Assembly: GCA_005884765.1 (NCBI GenBank)
Contig: VAZV01000148.1
Location: 1 to 64,000 of the forward strand
Source: Alphaproteobacteria bacterium
Lineage (GTDB): Bacteria > Pseudomonadota > Alphaproteobacteria > Rhizobiales > Xanthobacteraceae
Length of the DNA: 64,000 nucleotides
Direction of reading: 5' to 3'
The number at the start of each line of letters is the position of its first letter. Within the stretch, counting starts at the first letter, position 1. Below are positions 1-10,500 of the stretch, piece after piece. Made by a program: the position numbers and the translations under genes. A model generated the notes under the pieces. It worked only from the letters and a program-made list of their open reading frames with translations, was not told the origin of the DNA and ran no database searches.

Positions 1-1
1 C

Positions 2-544
2 AATCGTGCCGACGCGCCCGGTCTGGAGAAGGCGAAGGCAAGCGGCATTCCGACGGTCGTCATTGAAAGCAACTCGTTCGGCAAGAATCGCGCAGGCTTC
101 GAAGCGGTCTTGCAGTCTACCCTCGACCAGCACGGCATCGAGCTGATTTGTCTTGGCGGCTTCATGCGTCTGTTCACGGCCGAATTCGCCAAGCGCTGGT
201 ATGGGCGGATGCTCAACATCCATCCCTCCTTGCTGCCATCGTTCCCGGGTCTCGACCCGCATGGCCAGGCGCTGCGGGCCGGCGTGAAAATTTCAGGTGC
301 CACGGTCCATTTCGTCATCCCCGAGACGGACGCAGGTCCGGTCGTGATGCAGGGCGCGGTGCCCGTGAGCGATCACGACACCGTGGAAACGCTGTCGGAA
401 CGCATCCTCGAAGTCGAACACCGGATCTATCCCGATGCGCTGCGGCTACTCGCCAGCGGCAAAATCCGGCTCGAGGGCGAGATCTGCAAAATCGAGCAAA
501 CCGCAGGCTCGGGCAATTTTCTGATCTCGCCCGCCGCGACCTGA
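2..544 (+). CDS. purN: Phosphoribosylglycinamide formyltransferase (GART), 5' end outside window
   Basis: Transfers a formyl group from 10-formyl-THF to glycinamide ribonucleotide, the third step of de novo purine synthesis, in the cytoplasm. About 180 C-terminal residues are visible, so roughly 35-40 residues are missing upstream compared with the usual ~215. The family signature NIHPSLLPSFPG carries the catalytic Asn and His, and IPETDAGPV supplies the catalytic Asp. The frame is open from base 2 and stops at 544. purM is the expected upstream neighbour but is not in the window. The family call is firm. Confidence 0.95.
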   Translation, partial: NRADAPGLEKAKASGIPTVVIESNSFGKNRAGFEAVLQSTLDQHGIELICLGGFMRLFTAEFAKRWYGRMLNIHPSLLPSFPGLDPHGQALRAGVKISGATVHFVIPETDAGPVVMQGAVPVSDHDTVETLSERILEVEHRIYPDALRLLASGKIRLEGEICKIEQTAGSGNFLISPAAT

Positions 545-569
545 GGAGCTAAGGCTCCAACGACAAAAT

Positions 570-589
570 CCCCCGGCAATGGCCGGGGG
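570..589 (-). terminator. Hairpin between purN and the cold shock gene, likely terminator of the latter
   Basis: A perfect 8-bp stem (CCCCCGGC / GCCGGGGG) closes a 4-base loop. Read on the minus strand it is followed by ATTTTGT, a modest U-rich tract, so it best fits an intrinsic terminator for the minus-strand cold shock gene. It could also stop purN transcription from the other side, where no U-tract follows. Confidence 0.6.
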
Positions 590-621
590 TGCAATGATGG
601 CTCTCCTGCGTCGATCGAAAG

Positions 622-831
622 TTAGGAGACCTTGAGGTTTTCCGCGGCAGTCTTGCCGCGATTTTCCACGAGGTCATATTCAACCACCTGGTTCTCGTTC
701 AAGGTGGTGAGCCCGGCGCGCTCGACCGCCGAGATGTGGACGAACACATCCTTCTCGCCGGCCATCGGTTTGATGAAGCCATAACCCTTGGTCGGGTTGA
801 ACCATTTGACGGTGCCCTTGTGCAACGCCAT
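622..831 (-). CDS. Cold shock domain protein (CspA family)
   Basis: A 69-residue single cold-shock-domain protein, the normal length for the family. It binds single-stranded RNA/DNA as a chaperone or antiterminator in the cytoplasm. RNP1 (KGYGFIKP, about residues 15-22) and RNP2 (VFVHISA, about 29-35) are intact. Only a weak AGG ribosome-binding site precedes the ATG. A terminator-like hairpin sits in the leader 24 bases upstream (855-892), which suggests control by read-through. It is convergent with purN. Several csp paralogues are usual in this group, so no specific letter is assigned. Confidence 0.93.
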   Translation of the reverse strand: MALHKGTVKWFNPTKGYGFIKPMAGEKDVFVHISAVERAGLTTLNENQVVEYDLVENRGKTAAENLKVS

Positions 832-854
832 CGCCTGTCTTCTGGTCTAGACAT

Positions 855-892
855 AAAAAAGACGCGGCCACGCTTTTCGCGTGCCACGCCGC
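855..892 (-). promoter_or_regulatory. Terminator-like attenuator in the leader of the cold shock gene
   Basis: On the minus strand the sequence reads GCGGC, a 4-base bulge, CACGC, a 5-base loop, then GCGTGGCCGC followed by GTC and six T. This is a 10-bp GC-rich stem plus U6, the structure of an intrinsic terminator. It lies between any upstream promoter and the ATG at 831, only 24 bases from the start codon. Transcripts must therefore read through it to express the gene. Leader-RNA control is known for csp genes; attenuation here is inferred. Confidence 0.55.
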
Positions 893-1208
893 AAACGGGC
901 TTCCGGAAGTCTGCCCAATTTCCGAATCTGATATTTCAAAGTCGCGAAACGCACAGTCGAACGGCCAAGATCCGATTGCGATAGAGATTGCAACACGAAA
1001 ATTGCAGGTTAGCAAGCGTTGGACACCGCTCAGGAATCGAGCACGCGTTAGATCAGACAACCAGAACTGTGGCGCTGGAACCACAATGTACGCGATTTGC
1101 CATTTGCAGCGCACCAAGACCGATTGACCCTCGGGGAGAACTAAGGGCAAATCCGATAAGATTTTATACCTTTTGCGGAGCTGGCGCTCCTTTTGGAAAT
1201 AAGCATTC
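893..1208. other. Intergenic region between divergent csp and beta-barrel genes
   Basis: About 316 bases containing the promoters of both divergent genes. AT-richer stretches occur near 1155-1205, but no convincing -35/-10 pair, operator or small gene with a good start was found. Confidence 0.5.
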
Positions 1209-2333
1209 ATGTGCTGCTCATCGCGGCCTTCGCGAGCCAAGAAGAGCGTGGTCTTCCGCAGGCTTGCAAAGCTCGTTTTCCTCCTCCTGGCCGTTTCGAC
1301 AGCGTCAACGTTGGCACAGGCGCAGATTGCTGCGGGACCGCCGCCGCCACCGCCTCCACTGCCGGTACCAACCGATATCAATTCCGACGTGTCGTCGGGC
1401 GCCGCAGCGACGAATCTCGTTAGCAGTTACCTCGAGCGACTTGGAAACCAGGCGACGGGCGGCTTCAATCGCAACTCTCGAACCAACCCAGGCGGCGGCG
1501 GCGCCTCGGAAGCCGCAGAGAGCCCGCAGTTTCGCGCTTGGGGTGAGGCCTACGGCATCTCGGCCACGACCGGCGCACAGGGCGTCTATGTCGGCGATCA
1601 CCGCCAGACTTGGGGCGGTGTCGCGGGTATCGGCGCGCGCGTAGCGCCCGGCGTCAATGTAGGATTTTCCGTCGATCAGAGCCGTACCGCGATCGACGTG
1701 CCGCTGGCGTTTCAATCGGCGAGCCTCGACCTCACGCAGCTTGGCTTTAACGCCTCCATCGACAAAGGGCCTTGGACCTGGGCGGTTGCGGTGGTCCACG
1801 GCTTCGGCAAGGTCAATTCGAACAGGGACACCGGGCAGGGACTTGCGACCGCGGGCTACAACGCCCTGGTCGACGGCGCGCTGACCGAGCTCAGCTATTA
1901 CTGGAATATCGATCAGAGCCGCATCGTGCCGAAGGCGGCATTCGAGTATGTGCGCGCCTCGACCGGATCGTTCCAGGAAGTAGGCGGCTTTGGTCCCGTG
2001 ATGGCAAGCGGCGCCACGGTGGAGCGCTCGCGCGTGCTGATCGGCGCCGAGGTCGGTCACTACTGGATCCTTGACCGCAAGATCCTCGATCTGTCGGCCT
2101 ACGGCAAATTCGTCGACAATGTTGAACAGAATTTTGGTTCGATCCTCGTCAGCCTCGGCCGGCAGAGCATCGCGGTGCAGGGCATCGGCGAAAGCCAGCT
2201 CGGCGCCGACGCCGGCGCCTCCGCCTCGCTCAGCCTGAGCAACACGCTGCGCCTTTACCTCAACTATGACGGCAAATTCCGCTCCGCCCTGCAATCGCAC
2301 CAGGGGACGGCTGGCCTCGAGGTCAAATGGTAG
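1209..2333 (+). CDS. Outer-membrane autotransporter-type beta-barrel protein, no passenger
   Basis: 374 residues. A hydrophobic segment (about residues 20-37, ending ALAQAQ-like) looks like a signal peptide. It is followed by a seven-proline run and a Gly/Asn-rich linker (about 90-105). Residues ~110-374 alternate polar and hydrophobic residues in Gly/aromatic-rich strands and end in Val-Lys-Trp, the C-terminal aromatic expected of outer-membrane barrels. This matches an autotransporter beta-domain standing alone without a passenger. The first residues are an odd n-region; a GTG at 1248 would give a cleaner signal peptide. Substrate and role are unknown. Confidence 0.75.
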   Translation: MCCSSRPSRAKKSVVFRRLAKLVFLLLAVSTASTLAQAQIAAGPPPPPPPLPVPTDINSDVSSGAAATNLVSSYLERLGNQATGGFNRNSRTNPGGGGASEAAESPQFRAWGEAYGISATTGAQGVYVGDHRQTWGGVAGIGARVAPGVNVGFSVDQSRTAIDVPLAFQSASLDLTQLGFNASIDKGPWTWAVAVVHGFGKVNSNRDTGQGLATAGYNALVDGALTELSYYWNIDQSRIVPKAAFEYVRASTGSFQEVGGFGPVMASGATVERSRVLIGAEVGHYWILDRKILDLSAYGKFVDNVEQNFGSILVSLGRQSIAVQGIGESQLGADAGASASLSLSNTLRLYLNYDGKFRSALQSHQGTAGLEVKW

Positions 2334-2345
2334 GCGCCGGAGCGA

Positions 2346-3494
2346 TTAGGCGCGGTCGACCCTTACGACGCGGCCCCGCTCGATGGCAAGCGCGAGTCTG
2401 CCTTGCTTGAGCGACAGCGCGGCCTCGCCAAACAATTCACGGCGCCAGCCGCGCAGCGCGGCGACGTCGGCATCGTCGTCGGCGGCGATCTGCTCGAGAT
2501 CGTCGACGGTCGCGATCACCTTGCTGGCGACGGCGTGGCGCTCCGAGGTCATGCGCAGCAAGACCTTCAGAAGCTCGACGGTCGCCGCACCATTTGAATT
2601 GTTGCGCTGCTTTTCGATCTTCGGCAGCGTCGCCGGATCGCGCGCCAGCCCGCGTTGCACGGCGGCGATGATGTCGGCGCCCCATTTCGACCGGTCAAAG
2701 CCCTTCGGCAGCGAACGCAGATTGGCGAGCCGCTCGAGGCTGGTCGGCGCATGGGTGGCGATATCGCCGACCGCGTCGTCCTTCAGGACGCGGCCGCGCG
2801 GAACGTCGCGGCCTTGCGCCTCCTGCTCGCGCCACGCCGCGACTTCCATCAGCACCGCGAGCTCCTTCGGCTTGCGCACCCGCGTCTTCAACCGTTCCCA
2901 GGCCCGTTCGGGATGAAAGTCGTAGGTCTTCGGCGAGGTCAGCACTTCCATCTCCTCGCTCACCCAATCGCTGCGGCCGCGCTTCTTGAGGTCGGCATCG
3001 AGCGCTGCGAACACGTCGCGCAGATGGGTGACGTCGGAAACCGCATAGTGCACCTGTTCCTTGCTCAGCGGCCGCCGCGACCAGTCGGTGAAACGATGGG
3101 TCTTGTCGGGCCGGTGGCCGGTGATGCGCTCGACGAGCTGGTCATAAGCGATGGAATCGCCGTAACCCAGCACCATGGCCGCAACCTGGGTGTCGAAGAT
3201 CGGATGCGGAACGATGCCGGTGCGATGCCAGACGATTTCGATATCCTGGCGTGCGGCGTGGAACACCTTGAGCACCGCTTCATCGACCATCAGCTCGAAG
3301 AACGGTTTTAGGTCGATGCCCTCGGCCAGCGTGTCGACCACGACCGCTTCCTCAGGGCTTGCCATCTGAACGACGCAGAGCAGGGGATAATAGGTGGTCT
3401 CACGCAGAAATTCCGTATCGACGGTGATGACCGGGTGTCGGGCGAGACGGGAGCAGACTGCGGCGAGTTCCGAAGTGGTTGTAATCAGATCCAT
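2346..3494 (-). CDS. rnd: Ribonuclease D
   Basis: 382 residues from the ATG at 3494, chosen because the 78 codons upstream of it are low-complexity Arg/Pro-rich and the family begins here. It is a 3'-5' exonuclease that trims tRNA and other stable RNA ends. The DEDDy exonuclease motifs are visible: DTE at 26-28, the FHAARQD block, and the YAVSDV block with the catalytic Tyr and Asp. Two HRDC-like regions follow, one around the [12 protein letters not shown] segment and one at the C-terminus. It is convergent with the beta-barrel gene, 12 bp apart. Confidence 0.95.
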   Translation of the reverse strand: MDLITTTSELAAVCSRLARHPVITVDTEFLRETTYYPLLCVVQMASPEEAVVVDTLAEGIDLKPFFELMVDEAVLKVFHAARQDIEIVWHRTGIVPHPIFDTQVAAMVLGYGDSIAYDQLVERITGHRPDKTHRFTDWSRRPLSKEQVHYAVSDVTHLRDVFAALDADLKKRGRSDWVSEEMEVLTSPKTYDFHPERAWERLKTRVRKPKELAVLMEVAAWREQEAQGRDVPRGRVLKDDAVGDIATHAPTSLERLANLRSLPKGFDRSKWGADIIAAVQRGLARDPATLPKIEKQRNNSNGAATVELLKVLLRMTSERHAVASKVIATVDDLEQIAADDDADVAALRGWRRELFGEAALSLKQGRLALAIERGRVVRVDRA

Positions 3495-3664
3495 GAACGA
3501 TCCATAACGCGTCCGACAGGCGTTCGTCCGAAAGCGCTGGCATGTCAAGGGTCCAGGACCGAATTCGGCCCTTGCATTTGGACTAGATCGCGGCGTCCGC
3601 AAGGCCGGATCGCGGCGACTCACCCGCTCAGGGGGCGACCTCCGAATGGTCCTTTTTGAAGTCG

Positions 3665-3775
3665 TCAGTAGTGGCGCACGCGGCGCAAAGGCCGGCGCCC
3701 GGACGGAACGGCCAACACGACGACGCACAGCGCGAGCATCGCGAGCCCCATGAATTCAAATACCAACGCGTCCAC
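3665..3775 (-). CDS. Possible 36-residue single-span membrane microprotein
   Basis: A GTG start at 3775 is preceded by GGGAG eight bases upstream. The product has one strongly hydrophobic stretch ([14 protein letters not shown]) followed by a basic tail. No family was recognised. Length, hydrophobicity and the ribosome-binding site support translation, but the GTG start and lack of a known relative keep this tentative. Confidence 0.35.
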   Translation of the reverse strand: MDALVFEFMGLAMLALCVVVLAVPSGRRPLRRVRHY

Positions 3776-3933
3776 GGCAATATCTCCCGGCAAACCGCTA
3801 GATTGGTGCGTTGCGGATTGACCGTCTCTTAATTCGGGACGCGCCCGCCTGCGGAAGCCGATGCGATGGTGGACGGCGAGTTAATTACATCGTGAGGGTT
3901 TTGAGTTGGTGCGGCGCGGGCAGTCTCTAGTCA

Positions 3934-4067
3934 CCTCGCCCCGCTTGCGGGGAGAGGTCGAAGCCGAAGGCTTCGGGTGAGGGGGACTCTCCGCGAACAC
4001 ATCTCTCAGCGTCATCGTGGAAGCAGCCCCTCACCCCAACCCTCTCCCCGCGAAGAGCGGGGCGAGG
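3934..4067. repeat. Large palindromic intergenic repeat
   Basis: Two hairpins in inverted orientation. The left unit is CCTCGCCCCGC-TT-GCGGGGAGAGG (3934-3957). The right unit is CCTCTCCCCGC-GAAGA-GCGGGGCGAGG (4041-4067). They can also pair with each other over 11 bp, and GGGTGAGGGG (3975-3984) pairs with CCCCTCACCC (4027-4036). This resembles palindromic elements I recall as abundant between Bradyrhizobium genes. It lies downstream of selO. The rest of 3776-4115 shows no gene. Confidence 0.8.
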
Positions 4068-4115
4068 GAGAAATAACCACTTCGCTTCAACCTGAACCCA
4101 CCATGCTTTAACGCA

Positions 4116-5594
4116 TCACGTCCCGCAAAACGTCTGCAGCACGCGCTGATCCGGCTGCGGCGGCTCGGCATAGTCAGCGAATTGGGGCTGGTCCTGGTAG
4201 GGCTTCGACAGCACCGCGAGAAGCTCCTCGAAGGGCGCATAGTCGTCGTTGAGCGTCGCGGCCTGGATCACGGCCTCGACACGATGGTTGCGCGGGATGA
4301 AGGCGGGATTGACGGATAGCATCGCTGCCTGCCGCTCGGCCGGCGATTGCGGTTCTTCGCTCGCGCGTTGCCGCCAGCGCGCCGCCCATTCGTCATAGGC
4401 GGAAGGCTCGGCGAACAGCGCGCGGACGCCTGCATCAGCGGCGGCATCACCCGCAGCCTCGCACAACCGCCGGAAGGTCAGCGTGAAGTCGGCCTGGTTC
4501 CTGGCCATGGCATCGAGCAGGTCCTGCACGAGGGCCTCATCGCCGTCGCGCATCGTGAACAGGCCGATCTTGTTTCGCAGGCCGGCCTGATAGGCCGCGG
4601 TGAATTTTTCGATGAACTCGCCGAGGATTTCCTGGGCTTCTGCGATCGCCTTTTCCTGATCGTCTGAAAACAGCGGCAGCAGGCACTCGGCAAGCCGCGT
4701 CAGGTTCCAGAGCGCGATCCGCGGCTGGTTGGCATAGGCATATCGGCCCATCTCGTCGATCGAGCTGAAGACCTGCGCGGGGTCGTAGTGGTCCATGAAC
4801 GCGCATGGGCCGTAATCGATGGTCTCGCCCGAGATCGAGGTGTTGTCGGTATTCATCACGCCATGGATGAAGCCGACCAGGAGCCAGCGCGCGACGAGGT
4901 CAGCCTGGCGGGCGACCACGTTCTTAAGAAGCGCGTGATAGGGATGCTCGACGTTGGCTGCGTGCGGGTAATGCCTCGCAATCACGTGGTCGGCGAGCCG
5001 CCGCACGCCCTCGGTCTCGCCGCGGGCCGCGAAATATTGAAACGTGCCGACGCGGACGTGGCTCGCGGCAACCCGCGTCAGCACCGCGCCGGGCAGCATC
5101 GTCTCGCGCATCACGCTCTCGCCGGTGATAACGGCGGCAAGCGAGCGCGTGGTCGGAATGCCCAAGGCAAACATCGCCTCGCTGACGATGTATTCGCGCA
5201 AGACGGGGCCGAGCGCGGCGCGGCCATCGCCACGACGCGAAAACGGCGTCGGGCCGGAACCCTTGAGTTGGATATCGCGGCGGATGCCGTCCTTGTCGAT
5301 GACCTCTCCGAGCAGGATGGCGCGGCCGTCGCCCAGTTGGGGAACGAATTGCCCGAACTGATGGCCGGCATAGGCCATCGCAATCGGTTCGGCGCCTGCG
5401 GGAACGGTCTTGCCGGCGAGGATTTCGGCGCCTTCCGGGCTCGAAAGCAGGTCCGGATCGAGGCCGAGATGGACCGCAAGCGGCCGGTTCAGCTTGATCA
5501 GCCGGGGCGAGGCCACCGGCGTCGGCGCGACGCGGGCAAAGAAATTCGCCGGCAGCGCCGCATAGGTGTTCTGGAAGGGGAAATGCACCGTCAT
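4116..5594 (-). CDS. selO: SelO-type protein adenylyltransferase (YdiU / UPF0061)
   Basis: 492 residues, full length for the family. SelO is a pseudokinase-fold enzyme that transfers AMP from ATP to protein hydroxyls and is linked to redox stress. Diagnostic blocks are [37 protein letters not shown], the NTDN metal-binding segment ([10 protein letters not shown]) and the DFG-like DYGPCAFMD. It ends in the typical Cys-containing tail TFCGT; bacterial enzymes use Cys or another residue where human SelO has Sec. It is divergent from aspS. Confidence 0.95.
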   Translation of the reverse strand: MTVHFPFQNTYAALPANFFARVAPTPVASPRLIKLNRPLAVHLGLDPDLLSSPEGAEILAGKTVPAGAEPIAMAYAGHQFGQFVPQLGDGRAILLGEVIDKDGIRRDIQLKGSGPTPFSRRGDGRAALGPVLREYIVSEAMFALGIPTTRSLAAVITGESVMRETMLPGAVLTRVAASHVRVGTFQYFAARGETEGVRRLADHVIARHYPHAANVEHPYHALLKNVVARQADLVARWLLVGFIHGVMNTDNTSISGETIDYGPCAFMDHYDPAQVFSSIDEMGRYAYANQPRIALWNLTRLAECLLPLFSDDQEKAIAEAQEILGEFIEKFTAAYQAGLRNKIGLFTMRDGDEALVQDLLDAMARNQADFTLTFRRLCEAAGDAAADAGVRALFAEPSAYDEWAARWRQRASEEPQSPAERQAAMLSVNPAFIPRNHRVEAVIQAATLNDDYAPFEELLAVLSKPYQDQPQFADYAEPPQPDQRVLQTFCGT

Positions 5595-5746
5595 GCGCCC
5601 AAGATAGGCATGGGGAGGCGGTTTTTCGAGCCCAAATCGAGCCCCGCATTCGGTTGCCGCGCGAGAGAGCCTCGGGTAAACCCTCCCCGCGCTTTGGGCA
5701 GGCTTTGGCCCTCGATTCGCTCCTCGACATTGATCTTTGGGACACC

Positions 5747-7522
5747 ATGCATCGTTACCGGACCCATACCTGCGGCGCGCTCCGCGAGAGCCACATCGAC
5801 CAGACGGTTCGGCTGTCCGGCTGGTGCCATCGCATTCGCGACCATGGCGGCGTGCTGTTCATCGATTTGCGCGACCATTACGGCCTGACGCAATGCGTGG
5901 CCGATCCGGATTCGCCGGCGTTCAAGGACGCCGAAAAGCTGCGCTCGGAATGGGTGGTGCGGATGGAGGGCAGGGTGCGCCGCCGTCCCGAAGGCACCGA
6001 CAATCCGGAACTGCCGACCGGCATGGTTGAAGTCTATGTCAGTGGCATCGAGGTGCTGGGCCCATCAGGCGAACTGCCGCTGCCGGTGTTCGGCGAGCAG
6101 GAATATCCTGAGGACATCAGGCTCAAGTACCGTTTCCTCGACCTGCGCCGCGAGAAGCTGCACCAGAACATCATGACCCGCGGCGCGATCGTCGATTCCA
6201 TGCGTCGGCGGATGAAGGAGCAGGGTTTCTTTGAGTTCCAGACCCCGATCCTGACGGCGTCGTCACCCGAGGGTGCGCGTGACTTCCTGGTGCCGTCGCG
6301 GATTCATCCGGGGCGGTTCTACGCGCTGCCGCAGGCGCCGCAGCAATACAAGCAGCTCCTGATGATGTCGGGCTTCGACCGCTACTTCCAGATCGCGCCG
6401 TGCTTTCGCGACGAGGACCCGCGCGCCGACCGTCTGCCCGGCGAGTTCTATCAGCTCGACGTCGAGATGAGCTTTGTCACGCAGGAAGACGTGTTCGACG
6501 CGATGGAGCCGGTGATATCAGGCGTGTTCGAGGAGTTCGCCAAGGGCAAGCCGGTCACGAAGAAATGGCCGCGGATTCCCTTTGCCGAAGCTGTCCGCAA
6601 ATATGGATCGGACAAGCCGGACCTGCGCAACCCGATCGTGATGCAGGACGTCTCCGAGCATTTCCGAGGCTCGGGCTTCAAGGTGTTCGCGCGGATGCTG
6701 GAGGACGCCAAGAACCAGGTCTGGGCGATCCCTGCAGCCGGCGGCGGCAGCCGCGCCTTCTGTGACCGGATGAATTCCTGGGCGCAGGGCGAGGGCCAGC
6801 CGGGTCTCGGCTACATCATGTGGCGTGAAGGCGGCGAGGGCGCGGGTCCGCTTGCCAACAACATCGGTCCGGAACGGACCGCCGCAATCCGCGATGCGCT
6901 CGGATTGAAAGAGGGCGATGCCGCCTTCTTCGTCGCCGGCGATCCCGAAAAATTCTGGAAGTTTTCAGGGCTGGCGCGCACCAAGCTCGGCGAGGAGCTG
7001 AACCTCATCGACAAGGAGCGGTTCGAGCTTGCCTGGATCGTCGACTTTCCGATGTACGAGTACAACGAGGAAGACAAGAGGATCGACTTCTCGCACAATC
7101 CGTTTTCGATGCCGCAGGGCGGCCTCGAGGCGCTGCAAACGCAGGACCCGCTGACGATCAAGGCGTTCCAATACGACATCACCTGCAACGGCTACGAGAT
7201 CGCCTCCGGCGGCATCCGCAACCATCGCCCCGAGGCGATGGTGAAGGCGTTCGAGATCGCAGGTTACGGTGAAAAGGAAGTCGTCGAGCGTTTCGGCGGC
7301 ATGTACCGCGCATTCCAGTATGGCGCACCGCCGCACGGCGGCATGGCGGCCGGCGTCGACCGCATCGTGATGCTCCTCTGCGGCACCACCAACTTGCGCG
7401 AAATCTCGCTATTCCCGATGAACCAGCAGGCGGTGGACCTTCTGATGGGGGCGCCGAGCGAGGTCACGCCGAAGCAGTTGCGTGAGCTGCATATCCGGCT
7501 GAATCTGCCGGACAAGGGGTAG
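5747..7522 (+). CDS. aspS: Aspartyl-tRNA synthetase
   Basis: 591 residues from the ATG at 5747. An in-frame upstream extension from 5654 is non-homologous in character and was rejected. This class II synthetase charges tRNA-Asp. It has an N-terminal OB-fold anticodon-binding domain ([20 protein letters not shown]), motif 2 ([10 protein letters not shown]), the bacterial GAD insertion in the middle, and motif 3 near GVDRIVMLL. Many alphaproteobacterial enzymes are non-discriminating Asp/Asn types; this was not decided here. The stop is 3 bp from the stop of the convergent NTPase gene. Confidence 0.97.
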   Translation: MHRYRTHTCGALRESHIDQTVRLSGWCHRIRDHGGVLFIDLRDHYGLTQCVADPDSPAFKDAEKLRSEWVVRMEGRVRRRPEGTDNPELPTGMVEVYVSGIEVLGPSGELPLPVFGEQEYPEDIRLKYRFLDLRREKLHQNIMTRGAIVDSMRRRMKEQGFFEFQTPILTASSPEGARDFLVPSRIHPGRFYALPQAPQQYKQLLMMSGFDRYFQIAPCFRDEDPRADRLPGEFYQLDVEMSFVTQEDVFDAMEPVISGVFEEFAKGKPVTKKWPRIPFAEAVRKYGSDKPDLRNPIVMQDVSEHFRGSGFKVFARMLEDAKNQVWAIPAAGGGSRAFCDRMNSWAQGEGQPGLGYIMWREGGEGAGPLANNIGPERTAAIRDALGLKEGDAAFFVAGDPEKFWKFSGLARTKLGEELNLIDKERFELAWIVDFPMYEYNEEDKRIDFSHNPFSMPQGGLEALQTQDPLTIKAFQYDITCNGYEIASGGIRNHRPEAMVKAFEIAGYGEKEVVERFGGMYRAFQYGAPPHGGMAAGVDRIVMLLCGTTNLREISLFPMNQQAVDLLMGAPSEVTPKQLRELHIRLNLPDKG

Positions 7523-7525
7523 CAA

Positions 7526-10500
7526 CTAAGTGGACTGTCGTCGTGATCCCTCAAGGTGCGTGATCTTCTCCTCAACGACCCGAGCGTGCGCAACGCCCGA
7601 CTGAATAAGTATATCGAGGCACTTGAACAATTCGTCAGCGACGGCCTCGGTTACGTCGTGAACTCCAGTATCCTTAGCAAGAAGGATATCGAGCCAAACA
7701 CACACGCGGCTGCCGACGTTCTTCTCTGCCCAGAAGTTTCTGTCTACCCCGTAAGCCGCACACCAAGTTGAACAAGCTCGGGCGACAAAGGGAATAAGGG
7801 CCTTTCCGTGCGAAGATTCGATCAAGTTCAGGAATAGACTAGCTAGATAGCCAGAAGTCGGAGCCCCGGCTACAAGATCCGTCAGTGTCGCAATGGTCGT
7901 CAGCAATCCCGGCCAATCGGCAGGAATCGTTGGCCGTCCGTTATTTGCCCAGCGCGACGGCTGATAGAACATTGCGTTCAGCGCGTCGCCTGCGTGTGTC
8001 TCACTGGTGAACCCTTTTTCACATCCCAGCCGCCGATAGTTCCAGCCGCGCTTGATGCGATCCGCGAGTAGCGCGCGGACAGCGCCCGGATTTTCGGGAT
8101 CCTTGGTGTCAGTTGCCACCGTCGCCCGGTCGTACCCGCGAAGGAAAGATGCCATCACATCATGAAATGCTTCGTCATTGAATTTCACGATGCGATTCAA
8201 GAACAGGTCGACGGCTTGCGCGTGCGGGAGGGCTACACTCAACACCCCGATAAGATTGAAGAACGCGATGTTCCAGGTGTCTGGTCGATGATCGCGCTCG
8301 CGCACGTCTTCGCCATGCGGACCATTCGCTTCGTCGGTCCACGCCATCAAGTGAACAGCTAGGTCATTAACCCACACGGGCACGTCTTTGATTGTGAAAC
8401 GAATGAGGTGATCCGCGAGCTTGGCGATAGCTTGCTCATCGACATAGTGGCTCAGCGGCTCGTCGTCATTATCGTCGTCCTCAATATGTCCATCGTTGCC
8501 CAGGCGAACGCCCCGACGCGGCGTCGTCCGCCACGACGCCAGTTCGGGCCATGACGGTTCCGCGCCTTCTCCGTTAAGCCAACGCTGTTCGATAGCGATC
8601 GCAGCATCGATTGCCTCGCGGTGAAGGCGGTCATTCGCCTTCTGTTGCTCAAGACCCAGAACTCGGCGCGGATGGACCGCGCTGACCATGACGATGCGGA
8701 TGATAGACCGCGGAATTCGATCGTTCACTTCGCCAAGTTGCAACAGGTTCTGAGCCAGCGCTTCCAGCACTGCAAGGTGCTCGTACGCTGACAGCTCGAG
8801 GATCATATCGCGCGTCGTCGTATCCTGGTCTCTCAAAAAGAGAGCGACGATGCCAAGAGTGGCAGAAGCCGTCGTGTTATGTTCGACCCGATCGTTGCCG
8901 CGATATTCGCGATCGTTTTGTGCCGATGCCGTCAACAGAATTGGTCGTGCCCAAGTGAGTGTGTGCTCGCGATCCGCGGCTTCGTAATTGCGCGCGATCA
9001 GCGCAGCGGTCATCACCACCGCTCGCCGGTTCCATTCTGCATCGTAATTGTCGCCGTCTTCGTCAGCCTTCGGTTCGGCATCCAAGGGCTGCGCCTTCGC
9101 CCACGCGAGCGCTTCCTGCAGGAGGGCCGGCGTCGATTTGTCGGGCTCAATGAGAGCCGACTGGATGCGAAGCCGGATATTCATGCGCTGAAGGTCGGCG
9201 TTCGCTCGCGATGCCTGCTCGTCTCTTTCCTGCTGCTCCTCGGGAACTTCCTTGAACTGGTAGCCCTCGACTTGCCTGCCGTCCGGCAAAGTCCCCTGCA
9301 CGGCTTCCCAATTCTCAGCATCCGCCAAGCGCAAAGCGCGCTCGGCTAGTGTGCGCAGGCGATCATTTCGATCATCATCATCGGCGGCGGCTCGGTCGCC
9401 GAGCTCGTCACGAGCTTGTTCGAGGGCCGCCCGCAGGAGTCCGAGCGTCGTCGTATCATCGCGGAAGGCGTAACGCCCAATCATATCGAGCAAGCGCGTT
9501 CGCCGCGACGGCTGTGCGTCGAGATCGACGCGAAGGGCCACTTGAATTTGCTGCCCTCTCGTGCGCGGTAGACGATTGACGCCGGAGATGTCCTGCCTGA
9601 ATCGATCTTCGTCGAATTCTAGAAGTCGGGGATTGGCAGCTAAGGGCCAAGCTGCATCGGCGGCAGCCGACCAATGCGACAGAGCAAGGTCGATCGCGAC
9701 AGAGAGGAGCGCAACGCTTGAGCCATTAGGACCCAGAATATCGCTGAGGACATCGTTGAACGGACGCCCAGCCTCAATTTGTAGATGGCCCCACGCTTCG
9801 AGCGCCATCAAGGCGGTCGTTGCTATGCGCGAGGGAGCCGAGACACGCGCCCAGCGATAGATGGTGAGATCGCCCTGGAATGTTTTCTCGCTATCGGGAA
9901 ATCGGATTGTCAGCCGTGGAAACGGGGTTCGCTGTTCCTGGTATTGCTCACGTCGCCATTGCGTCGCATGCTCGACAAGCCCGCGAGTGAGCCGCAACCC
10001 GTCCTCGTGGGAAGCATTCAGAACCGAGAGGAACGGGCCGCCGTCGGGCGGCGTGTCCAGAAAGACGTGCTCGTGAATCTGGAACGGACCGTAGTCGCGG
10101 CGCCGCGAATAGTAACGATCCGGATCGTCCTTCTCGATCACCGTCCCCAGCACAAAATCCGCGAATGGCCCAGCGGCGGCTTCAGGCAGCGTCCCGGGCG
10201 ACTGAAGCAGGGTTTGCTGATCGTGATAGTTGATCGGTTGCGCGTTGACGCCGTTGAGATATTGAGCTGCGGCAGCCGGATTCAGGTTCGCGAAAGTGAG
10301 CACGATCATCCGGATTTCGTCACGCACATCGCGCGGGCGATCAATGTTGAGCGACGGCGGAGCCTCGCTGATGTCGTTGTAGATGCGATGCGACAGCCGG
10401 GCCTCGATCAGGGCGAGCCAGCCAAACAGAATATCGACGATCTCGGCGTTGATCGGGTGATTGTGACCGTGCGCTACGGTCAACCAGGACTGAAACACCT

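Noticed and set aside
680-1381. Minus-strand frame extending across the csp gene and leader
   Set aside because: It overlaps the cold shock gene in another frame and has low-complexity Gly/Ala runs.
1305-2300. Long minus-strand frame opposite the beta-barrel gene
   Set aside because: Antisense shadow of a clearly coding strand; composition is Arg/Ala/His-rich without domains.
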